The position numbers were made by a program, and so were the translations under genes. 64,000 nt of DNA from JAFMPW01 sp041743085 (GTDB taxonomy: Bacteria > Bacteroidota > Bacteroidia > Flavobacteriales > Flavobacteriaceae): contig JBGTNL010000038.1 in the NCBI GenBank assembly GCA_041743085.1, positions 124,001-188,000 of the forward strand, written 5' to 3'. Position 1 is the first letter of the stretch. Each line of letters begins with the position of its first letter. Below, piece after piece: positions 53,452-61,600 of this stretch. The notes beneath the pieces were generated by a model. It worked only from the letters and a program-made list of their open reading frames with translations. It searched no databases and had not been told where the DNA came from.

Positions 53452-54996
53452 ATGTTAAAAAATCGTCTTTTTGTTCTTTTTACCTTCAATTTTATCCTTA
53501 TTTTTTGGGGAATTGGCACTTCGTATTCCCAGTCATTGTCCGCCGCTCAAATTGAAGAATTGGCAGGCAAAAAATTTCCTGCTGCCCTGCAAAATTTAAC
53601 TGCATTTTTACAACTTCCCAACGATGGACATTTCCCGGATCAGGTAGAACAAAATCTCACCTATTGCAGGGTAATTTTTAACAGTCTCAAATTTGAAACC
53701 CGGGTGATTTCTACTGAGGGGGCTCCCCTCCTCTTTGCACAAAAACAGGTTGGCAAAAACGCAAAAACCGTGCTGTTCTATTTGCAAATTGACGGGCAAC
53801 CTGTGGACACCTCAAAATGGGATCAGCAGGATCCTTTCATTCCTGTTTATAAGAAAAAGTTAAATAATACGAATTGGGAAAATCTGGATAGCGAGAGTGT
53901 ATGGAAAAAACCTGATCCGGAGTGGCGTATCTTTGCGAGATCGGCATCAGATTCCAAAGGTCCGGCTATGGCGTTTATTTCCGCACTGGAAGTTCTTCAA
54001 ACGGAAAAAATAAAACCGGCCTTTAACATTAAGGTCATTATGGACTTTCAGGAAGAAATGGGATCCCCTCACCTGCCTAAAGCAGTTGAAGCTCACAAGG
54101 ATCTTTTGAACGCTGATTTTTTATTGATCATGGACGGAACAAGACATCTCTCCAATTGGCCTACGCTAATGTATGGTGCACGGGGAATTGCTACAGCCAC
54201 ACTCCGGATCTTTGGCCCCAACTATGCACTCCACAGCGGACAGTATGGCAATTATGCCCCAAACCCGGTATTCGAAGCTTCCAGGCTGATAGGTAGCTTA
54301 AAAGATGGGAACGGAAGAGTTACTATCCCAGGATTTTATGATGGAATTTCTTTGAGTGAAAAAGAAAAAAAAATACTCAACAGCCTTCCCGAAGATGAAG
54401 ACAGCTTAAAAATAAGATTGGGGATAGCCACCCCGGACAAAGTAGGAAACACCTATCAGGAAGCCTTACAATATCCTTCGTTAAACATAAGGGGGTTGCG
54501 GGCAGGCTGGGTGGGCAATGAAGTTCGCACGCTTATACCGGACGAAGTTATCATAGAATTTGACCTACGCTTGGTGCCTGAATCCAGCGGAGAACGACTT
54601 ATAGGGCTACTAAGGAAACAAATTGAGGAGTTTGGATATCATTTGGCAGATAGCATTCCATCTATGAAAGACCGGCAAACATTTTCCAAATTGGCCTCCT
54701 TTAACTATCGTTTGGGTTCCCTGCCATTCCGAACGGAAATAGATTCCCCGGTTGGGAAATTTTTGAATATGGCGATGCATAAGGTTTTTGGAGACAGGGT
54801 TGTGAATATGCGTACTACCGGTGGATCTCAACCGATGGCTTCTTTTATTAATACACTCGGAATTCCGGCCGTATCTATCCGAATTCCCAATCCGGATAAC
54901 AATATACATGCACCTAATGAAAATTTAAGGCTGGGAAATTTTTTAGAAGGTATTATAACCTGTTTGGCCATTTTGAACGAGCCTATTGGCAAATAG
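53452..54996 (+). CDS. Secreted M20-family peptidase-like protein with an altered first metal motif
   Basis: The 514-residue protein has a Sec signal (LIFWGIGTSYSQ). The M20 fold is clear: ARSASDSKGPAMAFISALE (metal Asp), MDFQEEMGSP (catalytic and metal Glu), GARGIATATLRIFGPNYALHSGQYG (lid domain), RTTGGSQPMASF and IHAPNENLRLGN (last His). The first-strand HxD motif is replaced by YLQIDGQPVD (Q112, D114), so one metal ligand is changed to Gln. A one-metal enzyme or a changed substrate is possible. It lies between uvrB and the convergent hsp20. Confidence 0.85.
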   Translation: MLKNRLFVLFTFNFILIFWGIGTSYSQSLSAAQIEELAGKKFPAALQNLTAFLQLPNDGHFPDQVEQNLTYCRVIFNSLKFETRVISTEGAPLLFAQKQVGKNAKTVLFYLQIDGQPVDTSKWDQQDPFIPVYKKKLNNTNWENLDSESVWKKPDPEWRIFARSASDSKGPAMAFISALEVLQTEKIKPAFNIKVIMDFQEEMGSPHLPKAVEAHKDLLNADFLLIMDGTRHLSNWPTLMYGARGIATATLRIFGPNYALHSGQYGNYAPNPVFEASRLIGSLKDGNGRVTIPGFYDGISLSEKEKKILNSLPEDEDSLKIRLGIATPDKVGNTYQEALQYPSLNIRGLRAGWVGNEVRTLIPDEVIIEFDLRLVPESSGERLIGLLRKQIEEFGYHLADSIPSMKDRQTFSKLASFNYRLGSLPFRTEIDSPVGKFLNMAMHKVFGDRVVNMRTTGGSQPMASFINTLGIPAVSIRIPNPDNNIHAPNENLRLGNFLEGIITCLAILNEPIGK

Positions 54997-54997
54997 C

Positions 54998-55027
54998 AAA
55001 AAAGCGCCACAGTTTCCCGTGGCGCTT
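54998..55027 (-). terminator. Rho-independent terminator of hsp20
   Basis: AAGCGCCAC (55002-55010) pairs with GTGGCGCTT (55019-55027), a 9-bp stem with an 8-nt loop. Read on the minus strand it is followed by TTTTTTG, so it ends hsp20 transcription. The plus-strand side has no T-run. Confidence 0.8.
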
Positions 55028-55098
55028 CCTAACTAACCAACTAAACAAACCAACCATTATGAAGGCCCGGAACGGGCACTACATAAAGCATTTAAGTC

Positions 55099-55527
55099 TT
55101 ATTTCCCAATCGATATCATTCGTTTAGGCTTGGGAAGTGCTTCTTCTTTCTTCGGCAATGTAAATCTTAAAATACCTTCCTCATACGAAGCTTTGATCTT
55201 GTCTTCATCTATAGTTTCAGGCAAAGTGAAAGCTCTTTTAAAAGAAGTATACGAAAATTCTCTCCGTGTATAGTTTTTCTCTTCTACAGAATTTTCCGAA
55301 TTTATCTCAGCGGAAATGGTCATTACGTTATTATCCACTTCTACATTAAAATCATCCTTTTTCATACCCGGAACCGCAAGTTCCAGTTCATAATCCTTTT
55401 CGTTCTCTTTGATATTTACGGCAGGTACATTACCTCCGTAATTTTCCATTCCCCCGAACCAGTCGGGCCTGAATATTTCATTCATCAAGGAAGGAAATAC
55501 CAGATTGTTCCTTTTTACAATACTCAT
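55099..55527 (-). CDS. Small heat shock protein, Hsp20/alpha-crystallin
   Basis: The 142-residue chaperone has the alpha-crystallin domain from about residue 35 (PAVNIKENEKDYELELAVPG to FTLPKKEEALP), with ELAVPGMKKDDFNVEV and the family's AxxxxGVL-like ASYEEGILRFTLPK. The short C-terminal tail carries KRMISIGK in place of a perfect IxI motif. It holds unfolded proteins in the cytosol without ATP. It is monocistronic with a strong terminator. Confidence 0.93.
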   Translation of the reverse strand: MSIVKRNNLVFPSLMNEIFRPDWFGGMENYGGNVPAVNIKENEKDYELELAVPGMKKDDFNVEVDNNVMTISAEINSENSVEEKNYTRREFSYTSFKRAFTLPETIDEDKIKASYEEGILRFTLPKKEEALPKPKRMISIGK

Positions 55528-55989
55528 GGCTTTTTATTTTTTATCCCTATCTGATGACAGGGTAATTAAACTATTATTTTTTCTTTCGCTTAGGTATAAA
55601 CAAATGATATACCAACGTAATATTGCTGCCTTTTTGTCGCTTTTAGTGATTCAAACGATGTCATTATGGCACTTTTTAGTTCTTGAAGCAACAAGAAGCC
55701 GTATGTGGCTTCATGCTGATAAGGGAGTTTTGGATCTGCGGCGAAAAAAAACCTAAATCAAAGTTGAAGATCAGGTAAGGCCAACTAACGGTCACCTTCC
55801 AATGTCAAAGATCTAGCGTTTAAGGCGTGTTAACACTAAAGGAAAATCATGGATTTTTTGATGATTTTTTCGGATTTCGAGGCTGTTTTTGCTAAACATA
55901 GCATGCGCAAAAATGAACGAAAAAATATGGAAAAAGGGCGAAAAAGCCACATTTAGGCTTAGGGTTGCAACGCCCTAATAAAAACCAAC
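55528..55989. other. 462-bp gap between hsp20 and the TerB-like gene
   Basis: It should contain the hsp20 promoter at its left end. A plus-strand open frame at 55505-55756 has no homology I can recognise and starts inside hsp20, so it is not called. The right end carries the terminator of the TerB-like gene. A TGGCACTTTTTAG word at 55667-55679 resembles half of a sigma-54 promoter, but no partner box is seen. Confidence 0.45.
55930..55976 (-). terminator. Probable terminator of the TerB-like gene
   Basis: AGGGCG (55935-55940) pairs with CGCCCT (55971-55976), and an inner stem AAGCC/GGCTT (55944-55948 and 55956-55960) adds stability. On the minus strand the structure is followed by five T residues. 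Confidence 0.5.
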
Positions 55990-56391
55990 TTAATTATAGT
56001 GCGCTTTGAAGATATTGATAAGCACTTGCGGGGGCACTATTTTATCGGGATACTGATGCATTACCAGAAGTACCTGTTCAATTGCCGAAGGCGGCAATCC
56101 CATGCTTAGCCCCAGATTGTGAAGTTTACCGATTTCCAGTTGATGTTGTTCCTGATCCACATTCATAAGCAAGACCAGTCTGTGAAATTGAACGATACGT
56201 TCGGCCTGGGTCTTAAGCACAATTTTCTCAACCCTGGTAATTAAAAGGGAATCAAAGGTTTCCCTGTCTACTCCCAAAAGTCCGGCAACGCCCAAAAGAA
56301 AATCATACTCGGAGTCCTTCATTTTATGATCAGTTCTGGCGAAGGCGATCATTTCGGATAAAATACTCATTTTCTCCTCGTAGGAACTCAT
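55990..56391 (-). CDS. TerB-like small helical protein
   Basis: The 133-residue soluble protein is all helix: ILSEMIAFARTDHKMKDSEYDFLLGVAGLLGVD resembles the TerB fold's repeated acidic helix pattern, followed by LVLLMNVDQEQHQLEIGKLHNLGLSMGL. The TerB-like domain is a fair match, though tellurite resistance is only the family name. It has no obvious operon partner, being divergent from the DUF1456 gene. The function is unknown. Confidence 0.65.
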   Translation of the reverse strand: MSSYEEKMSILSEMIAFARTDHKMKDSEYDFLLGVAGLLGVDRETFDSLLITRVEKIVLKTQAERIVQFHRLVLLMNVDQEQHQLEIGKLHNLGLSMGLPPSAIEQVLLVMHQYPDKIVPPQVLINIFKAHYN

Positions 56392-56528
56392 AGTTTTCGG
56401 GCTTTGGGGTTTGTCCTGCTCAACCCTAATATAACTTTAAAAATGGCGCTTTCGTATAAAAAATCGGGTAAAATAAACTTTTACAACCCTTCCTGATTTA
56501 TTTATAATATCTTGCAGTAAAGATCTAA

Positions 56529-56876
56529 ATGACCAATAACGATATTCTAAAGAAATTAAGAGTGGCCCTGATGCTCAGGGACGATGAGATTGTTGACATC
56601 CTGACGCTGGTCGATTTCAGGATATCAAAAAGTGAAATAGGAGCGTTTTGCAGAAGAGAAGGGCACCCAAAATATAAGGAATGCGGTGATCAGGTGCTTC
56701 GGAATTTTCTAAATGGCCTTGTTATTCATTTAAGGGGTACCAAAGAAAAGCCAAAAAATCCCTCGGAAGTTTTATACACGGCAGGCGGGCGACAAAATCC
56801 TCCCTCACAAACGCCGCCGGAGAAAACTGGATCCCATCCGGGAAATGTAAAATATAAGAACAAAAAAAAATCCTGA
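56529..56876 (+). CDS. Single-domain DUF1456 (YehS-like) protein
   Basis: The 115-residue protein has one DUF1456 unit: MTNNDILKKLRVALMLRDDE then LVDFRISKSEIGAFCRREGHPKYKECGDQVLRNFLNGL. The YehS family normally has two such units in about 150 residues; the one here most resembles the second. The remaining 40 residues are low-complexity, proline-rich and lysine-ended. The function of the family is unknown. A shared stem-loop ends it and the convergent gene. Confidence 0.85.
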   Translation: MTNNDILKKLRVALMLRDDEIVDILTLVDFRISKSEIGAFCRREGHPKYKECGDQVLRNFLNGLVIHLRGTKEKPKNPSEVLYTAGGRQNPPSQTPPEKTGSHPGNVKYKNKKKS

Positions 56877-56898
56877 TTCAAAAGTTGGAATCAGGATT
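56862..56898 (-). terminator. Terminator between convergent genes
   Basis: AATCCTGATTC (56869-56879) pairs with GAATCAGGATT (56888-56898), an 11-bp stem with an 8-nt loop. On the minus strand it is followed by nine T residues, a strong terminator for the small secreted protein gene. The plus side has only weak T content. Confidence 0.8.
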
Positions 56899-56918
56899 TC
56901 CCTGGCAAAAACTGTCTT

Positions 56919-57254
56919 CTACGCCGTAACGCGAACAGGAATTGTGTATGTTTTACCTTCACGATACTCCTGTAAATCAACTTTTTGATAGTTTAACCTG
57001 CTTTTGAGAAACACTTCCATACGGGGACTGTCTGACTCAACTGACAATACTACAATTTCTTTGTCCTGATTAACCGTAAACTTTACTTTTGCCGTTACAT
57101 CGTAATCTTCAATAATAAAAGAATTGTTGTGCAAAAGATCTCTGATTTGAGCGGATAAGTCCTTGCCAGGATCCGGATGTTGAACATCGCTGGCAAAAAT
57201 AGCACCTACCGACAGTAGCATTGCAGCTACCAAAATTAAACTGACTTTTCTCAT
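56919..57254 (-). CDS. Small secreted protein, possible TonB-C-like fold
   Basis: The 111-residue protein has a Sec signal (LILVAAMLLSVGAIFAS). The mature part has the pattern DVTAKVKFTVNQDKEIVVLS, then LKSRLNYQKV and KTYTIPVRVT, which is like the C-terminal domain of TonB proteins (a strand-helix-strand unit). There is no membrane helix beyond the signal, so it would be periplasmic. It is flavobacterium-typical and of unknown role. Confidence 0.75.
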   Translation of the reverse strand: MRKVSLILVAAMLLSVGAIFASDVQHPDPGKDLSAQIRDLLHNNSFIIEDYDVTAKVKFTVNQDKEIVVLSVESDSPRMEVFLKSRLNYQKVDLQEYREGKTYTIPVRVTA

Positions 57255-57378
57255 GACATTGATTTTTAATTGATGAATTATAAAACAAGACTTTACAATT
57301 ATGGGAATGTTACACCTATTTTATTGTTTAACCATTAATTAACTTGCGTTTAGGTTAATTTTATGATAATTCTATAAA

Positions 57379-57634
57379 CTAAACCACTCCTATAGATTAA
57401 AAATCCATGCCTGTCCGTCCTATGGCGGAGGTTTTGAAAAGCAATGGAATTGCCAACGGTTATCGGGTTACCAAGTTGTTCGTTATTTAGTCGGAACGCC
57501 TTAATAGCTTAATAATCAATAACCCAATAACTATTATGGGTAAAATGTTCTTAGAAACCGAAAGTCCTGCACTAAAGTGCATACCTGCCTGCCGCCTTTA
57601 GGCAGGGTTTCAACTAACGAATGAGACCAATGAA
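57379..57634 (+). repeat. Family B palindromic repeat, copy B2
   Basis: It begins CTAAACCACTCCTATAGATT, then ATCCATGCCTGTCCGTCCTA and TGGCGGAGG, and ends GCACTAAAGTGCATACC, TGCCTGCCGCCTTTAGGCAG and GGTTTCAACTAACGAATGAG followed by ACCAATGAAA. The ends match B1 at 46172-46468. The right 50 bp are nearly identical to the right part of the element at 62396-62493. It lies in the 744-bp gap before sucC. Confidence 0.8.
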
Positions 57635-57821
57635 ATTTCAGCCAGGTGTTTGGGACCATTTTCAGGCGGCATAGAAATGGTATAATATAAAGGCACATCA
57701 AAATGCAAGTTCGCCGTGAAGGAAGTACGGATAGCCGTAGAGAAGAAACCCGCTCCTTCCCCAATATATTCTGGCGGGCGGATGACGAACCGGCAAATTA
57801 TAAGTATTGCTAAAATATAAA
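57635..57821 (-). pseudogene. Possible gene remnant between repeats B2 and A4
   Basis: A minus-strand frame without a start reads PPEYIGEGAGFFSTAIRTSF, then LHFDVPLYYTISMPPENG and HLAEIS, where it runs into the B2 element and stops as LVSFVS. The codon pattern is protein-like and could be beta-strands of an outer-membrane protein, but I do not recognise the family and the rest of the gene is absent. It is flanked by B2 on one side and A4 on the other. Confidence 0.35.
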
Positions 57822-57889
57822 ATCACCCTGCCAGGTGGCATTGGCAATGTCGGTCACTTCTCACGTTTTAGGTGATAGCCATATAGACA

Positions 57890-57988
57890 AATAAAAAAAT
57901 TCTTGAAAGTTTACCCGCCTCTGGCGGGCGACTATCCCTGCCTGCAGGCAGGCTCGAGGCAGAGCCATCGGGGAATTATTTAGAGTAA
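57890..57988 (+). mobile_element. Family A palindromic element, copy A4
   Basis: AATAAAAAAATTCTTGAAAG, hairpin CCCGCCTCTGGCGGG, CCTGCCTGCAGGCAGGC and right end GGGGAATTATTTAGAGTAA match A1. The reverse complement of the right end (TTACTCTAAATAATTCCCC) resembles the left end. It sits 10 bp from the 3' end of sucC. Confidence 0.75.
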
Positions 57989-57998
57989 ATGGGATAAC

Positions 57999-59192
57999 CT
58001 ATGCCAGAACTTCTTTAACCTTGTCGGCAGCCTCCTGAAATTGGACCGCTGAATGGACCGCCAGACCGGAATTATCGAGTATCTCTTTGGCAAGCTCCGC
58101 ATTCGTCCCTTGCAAACGAACTATAATCGGCACTTTAATGGCATCACCCATATTTTTATAGGCGTCCACTACCCCCTGGGCAACCCGGTCACACCGTACA
58201 ATGCCACCAAATATATTGATGAGAATGGCTTTTACTTCCGGATCTCTAAGAATGATCCGAAAAGCCTCTTCTACCCGCTTGGCATCCGCCGTTCCGCCAA
58301 CATCCAGAAAATTGGCCGGTTCACCGCCAGCCATCTTGATCAGGTCCATCGTTGCCATGGCCAATCCAGCACCATTTACCATACATCCGACATTGCCATC
58401 AAGATCCACGTAATTTAATCCTACCGCTCTTGCTTCCACCTCTATGGGATTTTCCTCCCGAAGATCGCGCATTTCGGCGTACTGCTTTCTGCGGAACAGT
58501 GCATTGTCGTCTATAGAGACTTTAGCATCCACGGCCATAATTTTATCGTCGGAAGTCTTTAATACGGGATTGATCTCGAAAAGGCTGGCATCGCTTTCAA
58601 CATATGCCTTGTATAGCGAAGTAACAAACTTTGTCATTTCTTTGAACGCCGTGCCCGAAAGTCCCAGGTTGAACGCCACTTTTCTGGCCTGAAAAGGTAA
58701 AAGCCCGGTAGCCGGGTCTATCTCCTCTGTAAATATCAGATGGGGAGTATCTTCTGCAACCTTCTCAATGTCCATTCCTCCCTCGGTGGAATACATGATC
58801 ATGTTCCGGGCTGTTGCCCTGTTGAGGAGCACGGAGAGATAAAATTCACTGGTTTCACTATTTCCGGGATAGTACACGTCTTCTGCGATCAGAACCTGGT
58901 GTACTTTTTTACCTTTGGCCGAGGTTTGTGGGGTTACCAGATGCATTCCAATGATATTTCCGGCAATCTCCTCTACCTCCTTAAGATTTTTGGCCAGTTT
59001 AACACCGCCTCCCTTTCCCCGGCCCCCGGCATGTATCTGGGCCTTGATGACGTGCCATTCCGTACCGGTTTCCCGGGTGAGTTGTTTGGCGGCCTCCACG
59101 GCCTCATTGGCATTGTGCGCCACTATACCGCGCTGTACGCGAACGCCAAAACCGGCTAAAATTTCCTTTCCCTGATATTCGTGAAGATTCAT
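57999..59192 (-). CDS. sucC: Succinate-CoA ligase, beta subunit
   Basis: The ATG at 59192 gives MNLHEYQGKEIL, the standard SucC start; a longer frame to 59231 adds 13 residues that overlap the -7 box. The 397-residue ATP-grasp subunit contains HAGGRGKGGGVKLA, FEINPVLKT, DAKVSIDDNA and GCMVNGAGLAMATMD...NFLDVGG. It makes succinate, ATP/GTP and CoA from succinyl-CoA in the TCA cycle. The sucD gene is not adjacent, as is common in Bacteroidota. Confidence 0.97.
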   Translation of the reverse strand: MNLHEYQGKEILAGFGVRVQRGIVAHNANEAVEAAKQLTRETGTEWHVIKAQIHAGGRGKGGGVKLAKNLKEVEEIAGNIIGMHLVTPQTSAKGKKVHQVLIAEDVYYPGNSETSEFYLSVLLNRATARNMIMYSTEGGMDIEKVAEDTPHLIFTEEIDPATGLLPFQARKVAFNLGLSGTAFKEMTKFVTSLYKAYVESDASLFEINPVLKTSDDKIMAVDAKVSIDDNALFRRKQYAEMRDLREENPIEVEARAVGLNYVDLDGNVGCMVNGAGLAMATMDLIKMAGGEPANFLDVGGTADAKRVEEAFRIILRDPEVKAILINIFGGIVRCDRVAQGVVDAYKNMGDAIKVPIIVRLQGTNAELAKEILDNSGLAVHSAVQFQEAADKVKEVLA

Positions 59193-59215
59193 ATATGCGT
59201 TCTTAGGTTCCTGGG

Positions 59216-59223
59216 CAAAAATA
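59216..59223 (-). promoter_or_regulatory. Bacteroidota -7 box for sucC
   Basis: The minus strand reads TATTTTTG, an exact TAnnTTTG, 23 bp upstream of the sucC ATG at 59192. It supports the shorter start. Confidence 0.55.
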
Positions 59224-59364
59224 GGAAACACAGTGGATTTACGCTAATAAAATAGATTTTAGATGTCCGATGCTAAAAACCGGATTTTGGATGCCGGATT
59301 TTACGTTAAAAGTGTGGAAATTGCCAATTACGCTACATGACCTAAAGGTAAGAATTGCCGCTAT

Positions 59365-60006
59365 CTATTTCTGTTTAAAATCCTTAAAGTCCAGCGGATC
59401 AAAATTCCTAAAGTGTCCGTTCATATCTATTATTTCCTTGGTCCGGTTTACTTCTTTTAATACTTGGATGGTATCTTTTAAGTGGGTCTTAATAAAAGCA
59501 AGTCGTTCACTTTCCCTTGGAAGTTGTAACAACTCATATTCCTGTTCAAAAGAAAGACCCATTTTATGTGCCAGTACGTAACTATTAAAAAGGTCGATCG
59601 GCATGGCCGTAAACGGCACATCCATTAAATTATAAAGTTCCTCAATCCTGGCAAGCACCTTAATTTTTGTTTCTTTTTCACCGTCATTGACATTATCCAG
59701 AAACTGAACAATCCCACCCGCATAACTTTTCCCTTCGATCTCGTTGTCAAAAGTAAGGACCTTGAACACCTGGCGCGCCACACAAACAACATCCATTGCT
59801 CCGCTTTCATAGGTTGTCACTACTTCCATCAGTTGTACTTCAGTGCCAAATGCGATACTGTCATGAATATATACAGGGATGCCGAAAGTAATGGCCTCGG
59901 ACCGGCAATCGTTGATTAATTGCTTATACCGCTCCTCAAAAATATGCAGCGGCACCTTCTCCCCAGGGAAGAAAACGGATTGTAAAGGGAACATTGGTAA
60001 TTTCAT
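59365..60006 (-). CDS. LON peptidase substrate-binding-domain protein
   Basis: The 213-residue soluble protein is a stand-alone Lon N-terminal domain: MKLPMFPLQSVFFPGEKVPLHIFEERY, ITFGIPVYI, VTTYESGAMDVVCVARQVFKV, ending with a helical part (LLQLPRESERLAFIKTHL). There is no AAA or protease domain, so it may select substrates or bind proteins. It is divergent from lysA with a short shared upstream region. Confidence 0.9.
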   Translation of the reverse strand: MKLPMFPLQSVFFPGEKVPLHIFEERYKQLINDCRSEAITFGIPVYIHDSIAFGTEVQLMEVVTTYESGAMDVVCVARQVFKVLTFDNEIEGKSYAGGIVQFLDNVNDGEKETKIKVLARIEELYNLMDVPFTAMPIDLFNSYVLAHKMGLSFEQEYELLQLPRESERLAFIKTHLKDTIQVLKEVNRTKEIIDMNGHFRNFDPLDFKDFKQK

Positions 60007-60120
60007 GGCCTAATTTTTACTAAATGTACAAAGCGAGCCAGACTGTGGCAAACCCCGACATTAAATACATTGTTGCAAATTTAACAAATTGTTGTATAAT
60101 TCTATTTGCGCTCACTTTTT

Positions 60121-60152
60121 TTTGCGCGGCACACTTTGGTGTTATAGCTTTG
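60121..60152 (+). promoter_or_regulatory. Bacteroidota promoter for lysA (-33 TTTG and -7 TAGCTTTG)
   Basis: TTTG (60121-60124), a 20-bp spacer and TAGCTTTG (60145-60152) match the Bacteroidota consensus well. The lysA ATG at 60170 follows after 17 bp. This is the clearest complete promoter in the window and rules out the longer frame start at 60089. Confidence 0.7.
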
Positions 60153-60169
60153 CAGAAAAGCCCCGCTAT

Positions 60170-61411
60170 ATGAAACCTTCGGATTTATTGAACATTGTTA
60201 AGACTTTTGGTGACCCCGTATATGTTTACGACTCGGAAAAAATTATTTCTCAGTTTAATCGACTTACCAACGCCTTCGACAATGTAAAGAAATTAAAATT
60301 GAATTATGCCGCCAAGGCACTATCCAATATTACCATCCTACGCCTTCTGAATAGTCTGGGTAGCGGCCTGGACACTGTATCTATCCAGGAAGTGCAGCTG
60401 GGTTTAATGGCGGGATTTAAACCGGAGGACATCATTTTTACGCCTAACGGGGTTTCTTTGGAGGAAATTGAAGAAGCATCCGCACTGGGCGTTCGCATCA
60501 ATATCGACAACTTGTCGATCTTGGAACAGTTTGGCAGCAAGCACGACGACATCCCCGTTTGTATCCGTATTAATCCCCATGTGATGGCCGGTGGAAATTC
60601 CAAGATTTCCGTAGGACATATCGACTCCAAGTTTGGGATCAGCATTCATCAGATCCCCCACCTGCTTCGGATCGTTGAACTTACTAAAATGCGCATCAAT
60701 GGAATACATATGCATACCGGTAGTGATATTCTGGACATAGATGTGTTTCTGTATGCCTCCGAAATTCTGTTCGAGACCGCAAAAAATTTTAAAAACCTGG
60801 AATTTATCGACTTTGGAAGTGGATTTAAAGTGCCCTACAAGGAAGGCGATATCCAAACCAATATTGAGGAATTAGGTCAGAAACTCAGTGGACGCTTTAA
60901 TGACTTCTGTAAGGAATATGGCAGGGAGCTTACCCTGGCCTTTGAACCCGGCAAATTTTTGGTAAGTGAGGCGGGCCACTTCCTGGCCAAAGTAAATGTG
61001 GTAAAACAAACTACTTCCACCGTATTTGCCAGCGTAGATACCGGCTTTAACCATTTGATAAGGCCCATGTTATACGGAGCCAACCATCAGATCGCCAACA
61101 TTTCCAATCCTGAGGGAAGAGAGCGGTATTATTCGGTTGTTGGCTATATATGTGAAACGGATACCTTTGGAAACAACCGGAGGATCAATGAAATAAGCGA
61201 AGGGGATATTCTTTGTTTTAAAAATGCCGGAGCCTATTGCTTTACAATGGCAAGCAACTACAATTCCAGGTATCGCCCACCAGAAGTGCTTTGGCACAAG
61301 GGAGAGGCAGTCCTGATCAGGAAGCGCGAATCTTTTGATGACCTTATCAAAAATCAGGTCGACGCCAAGGAACTTTTCATTGCCAAAGGCAAAAAACTCG
61401 CTGTAAAATAG
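60170..61411 (+). CDS. lysA: Diaminopimelate decarboxylase
   Basis: The 413-residue PLP enzyme begins MKPSDLLNIVKTFGDPVYVYD. The PLP lysine is K49 (NYAAKAL), HMHTGSDI and FGSGFKVPYKEGD bind the cofactor phosphate, EPGKFLVSEAG holds the substrate region and the C-terminal active-site loop has CETDTFGNNR. It makes L-lysine from meso-diaminopimelate in the cytosol. dapD in the same pathway lies 30 kb away, so the pathway genes are scattered. Confidence 0.95.
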   Translation: MKPSDLLNIVKTFGDPVYVYDSEKIISQFNRLTNAFDNVKKLKLNYAAKALSNITILRLLNSLGSGLDTVSIQEVQLGLMAGFKPEDIIFTPNGVSLEEIEEASALGVRINIDNLSILEQFGSKHDDIPVCIRINPHVMAGGNSKISVGHIDSKFGISIHQIPHLLRIVELTKMRINGIHMHTGSDILDIDVFLYASEILFETAKNFKNLEFIDFGSGFKVPYKEGDIQTNIEELGQKLSGRFNDFCKEYGRELTLAFEPGKFLVSEAGHFLAKVNVVKQTTSTVFASVDTGFNHLIRPMLYGANHQIANISNPEGRERYYSVVGYICETDTFGNNRRINEISEGDILCFKNAGAYCFTMASNYNSRYRPPEVLWHKGEAVLIRKRESFDDLIKNQVDAKELFIAKGKKLAVK

Positions 61412-61556
61412 CTGATGCCCCGGATATCTTTACCGCTGCCAGGAGCCCTATTTCCGGCGACGGTCACACTACCTTCGGTTCCCTGCCGGAGGCCTCAAAC
61501 TTGCCATTATTGCCGGAACTTCTTTGCTTTTCAAAATATTTCTATCAATTTTTCGT

Positions 61557-61564
61557 TAGTTTTG
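61557..61564 (+). promoter_or_regulatory. Bacteroidota -7 box for the thioredoxin-like gene
   Basis: TAGTTTTG matches TAnnTTTG exactly, 36 bp before the ATG. No clear -33 element. Confidence 0.4.
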
Positions 61565-61600
61565 GTATGGTAATTGAACTAATTCCCCAAAAAAATCGCA

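Noticed and set aside
55667..55679. A sigma-54-like TGGCAC box near hsp20
   Set aside because: The -12 TTGC partner is missing at the required spacing and the box points away from hsp20.
55505..55756. An 83-codon plus-strand open frame starting inside hsp20
   Set aside because: It begins antisense to the hsp20 start, has no recognisable domain and sits in an expected regulatory region.
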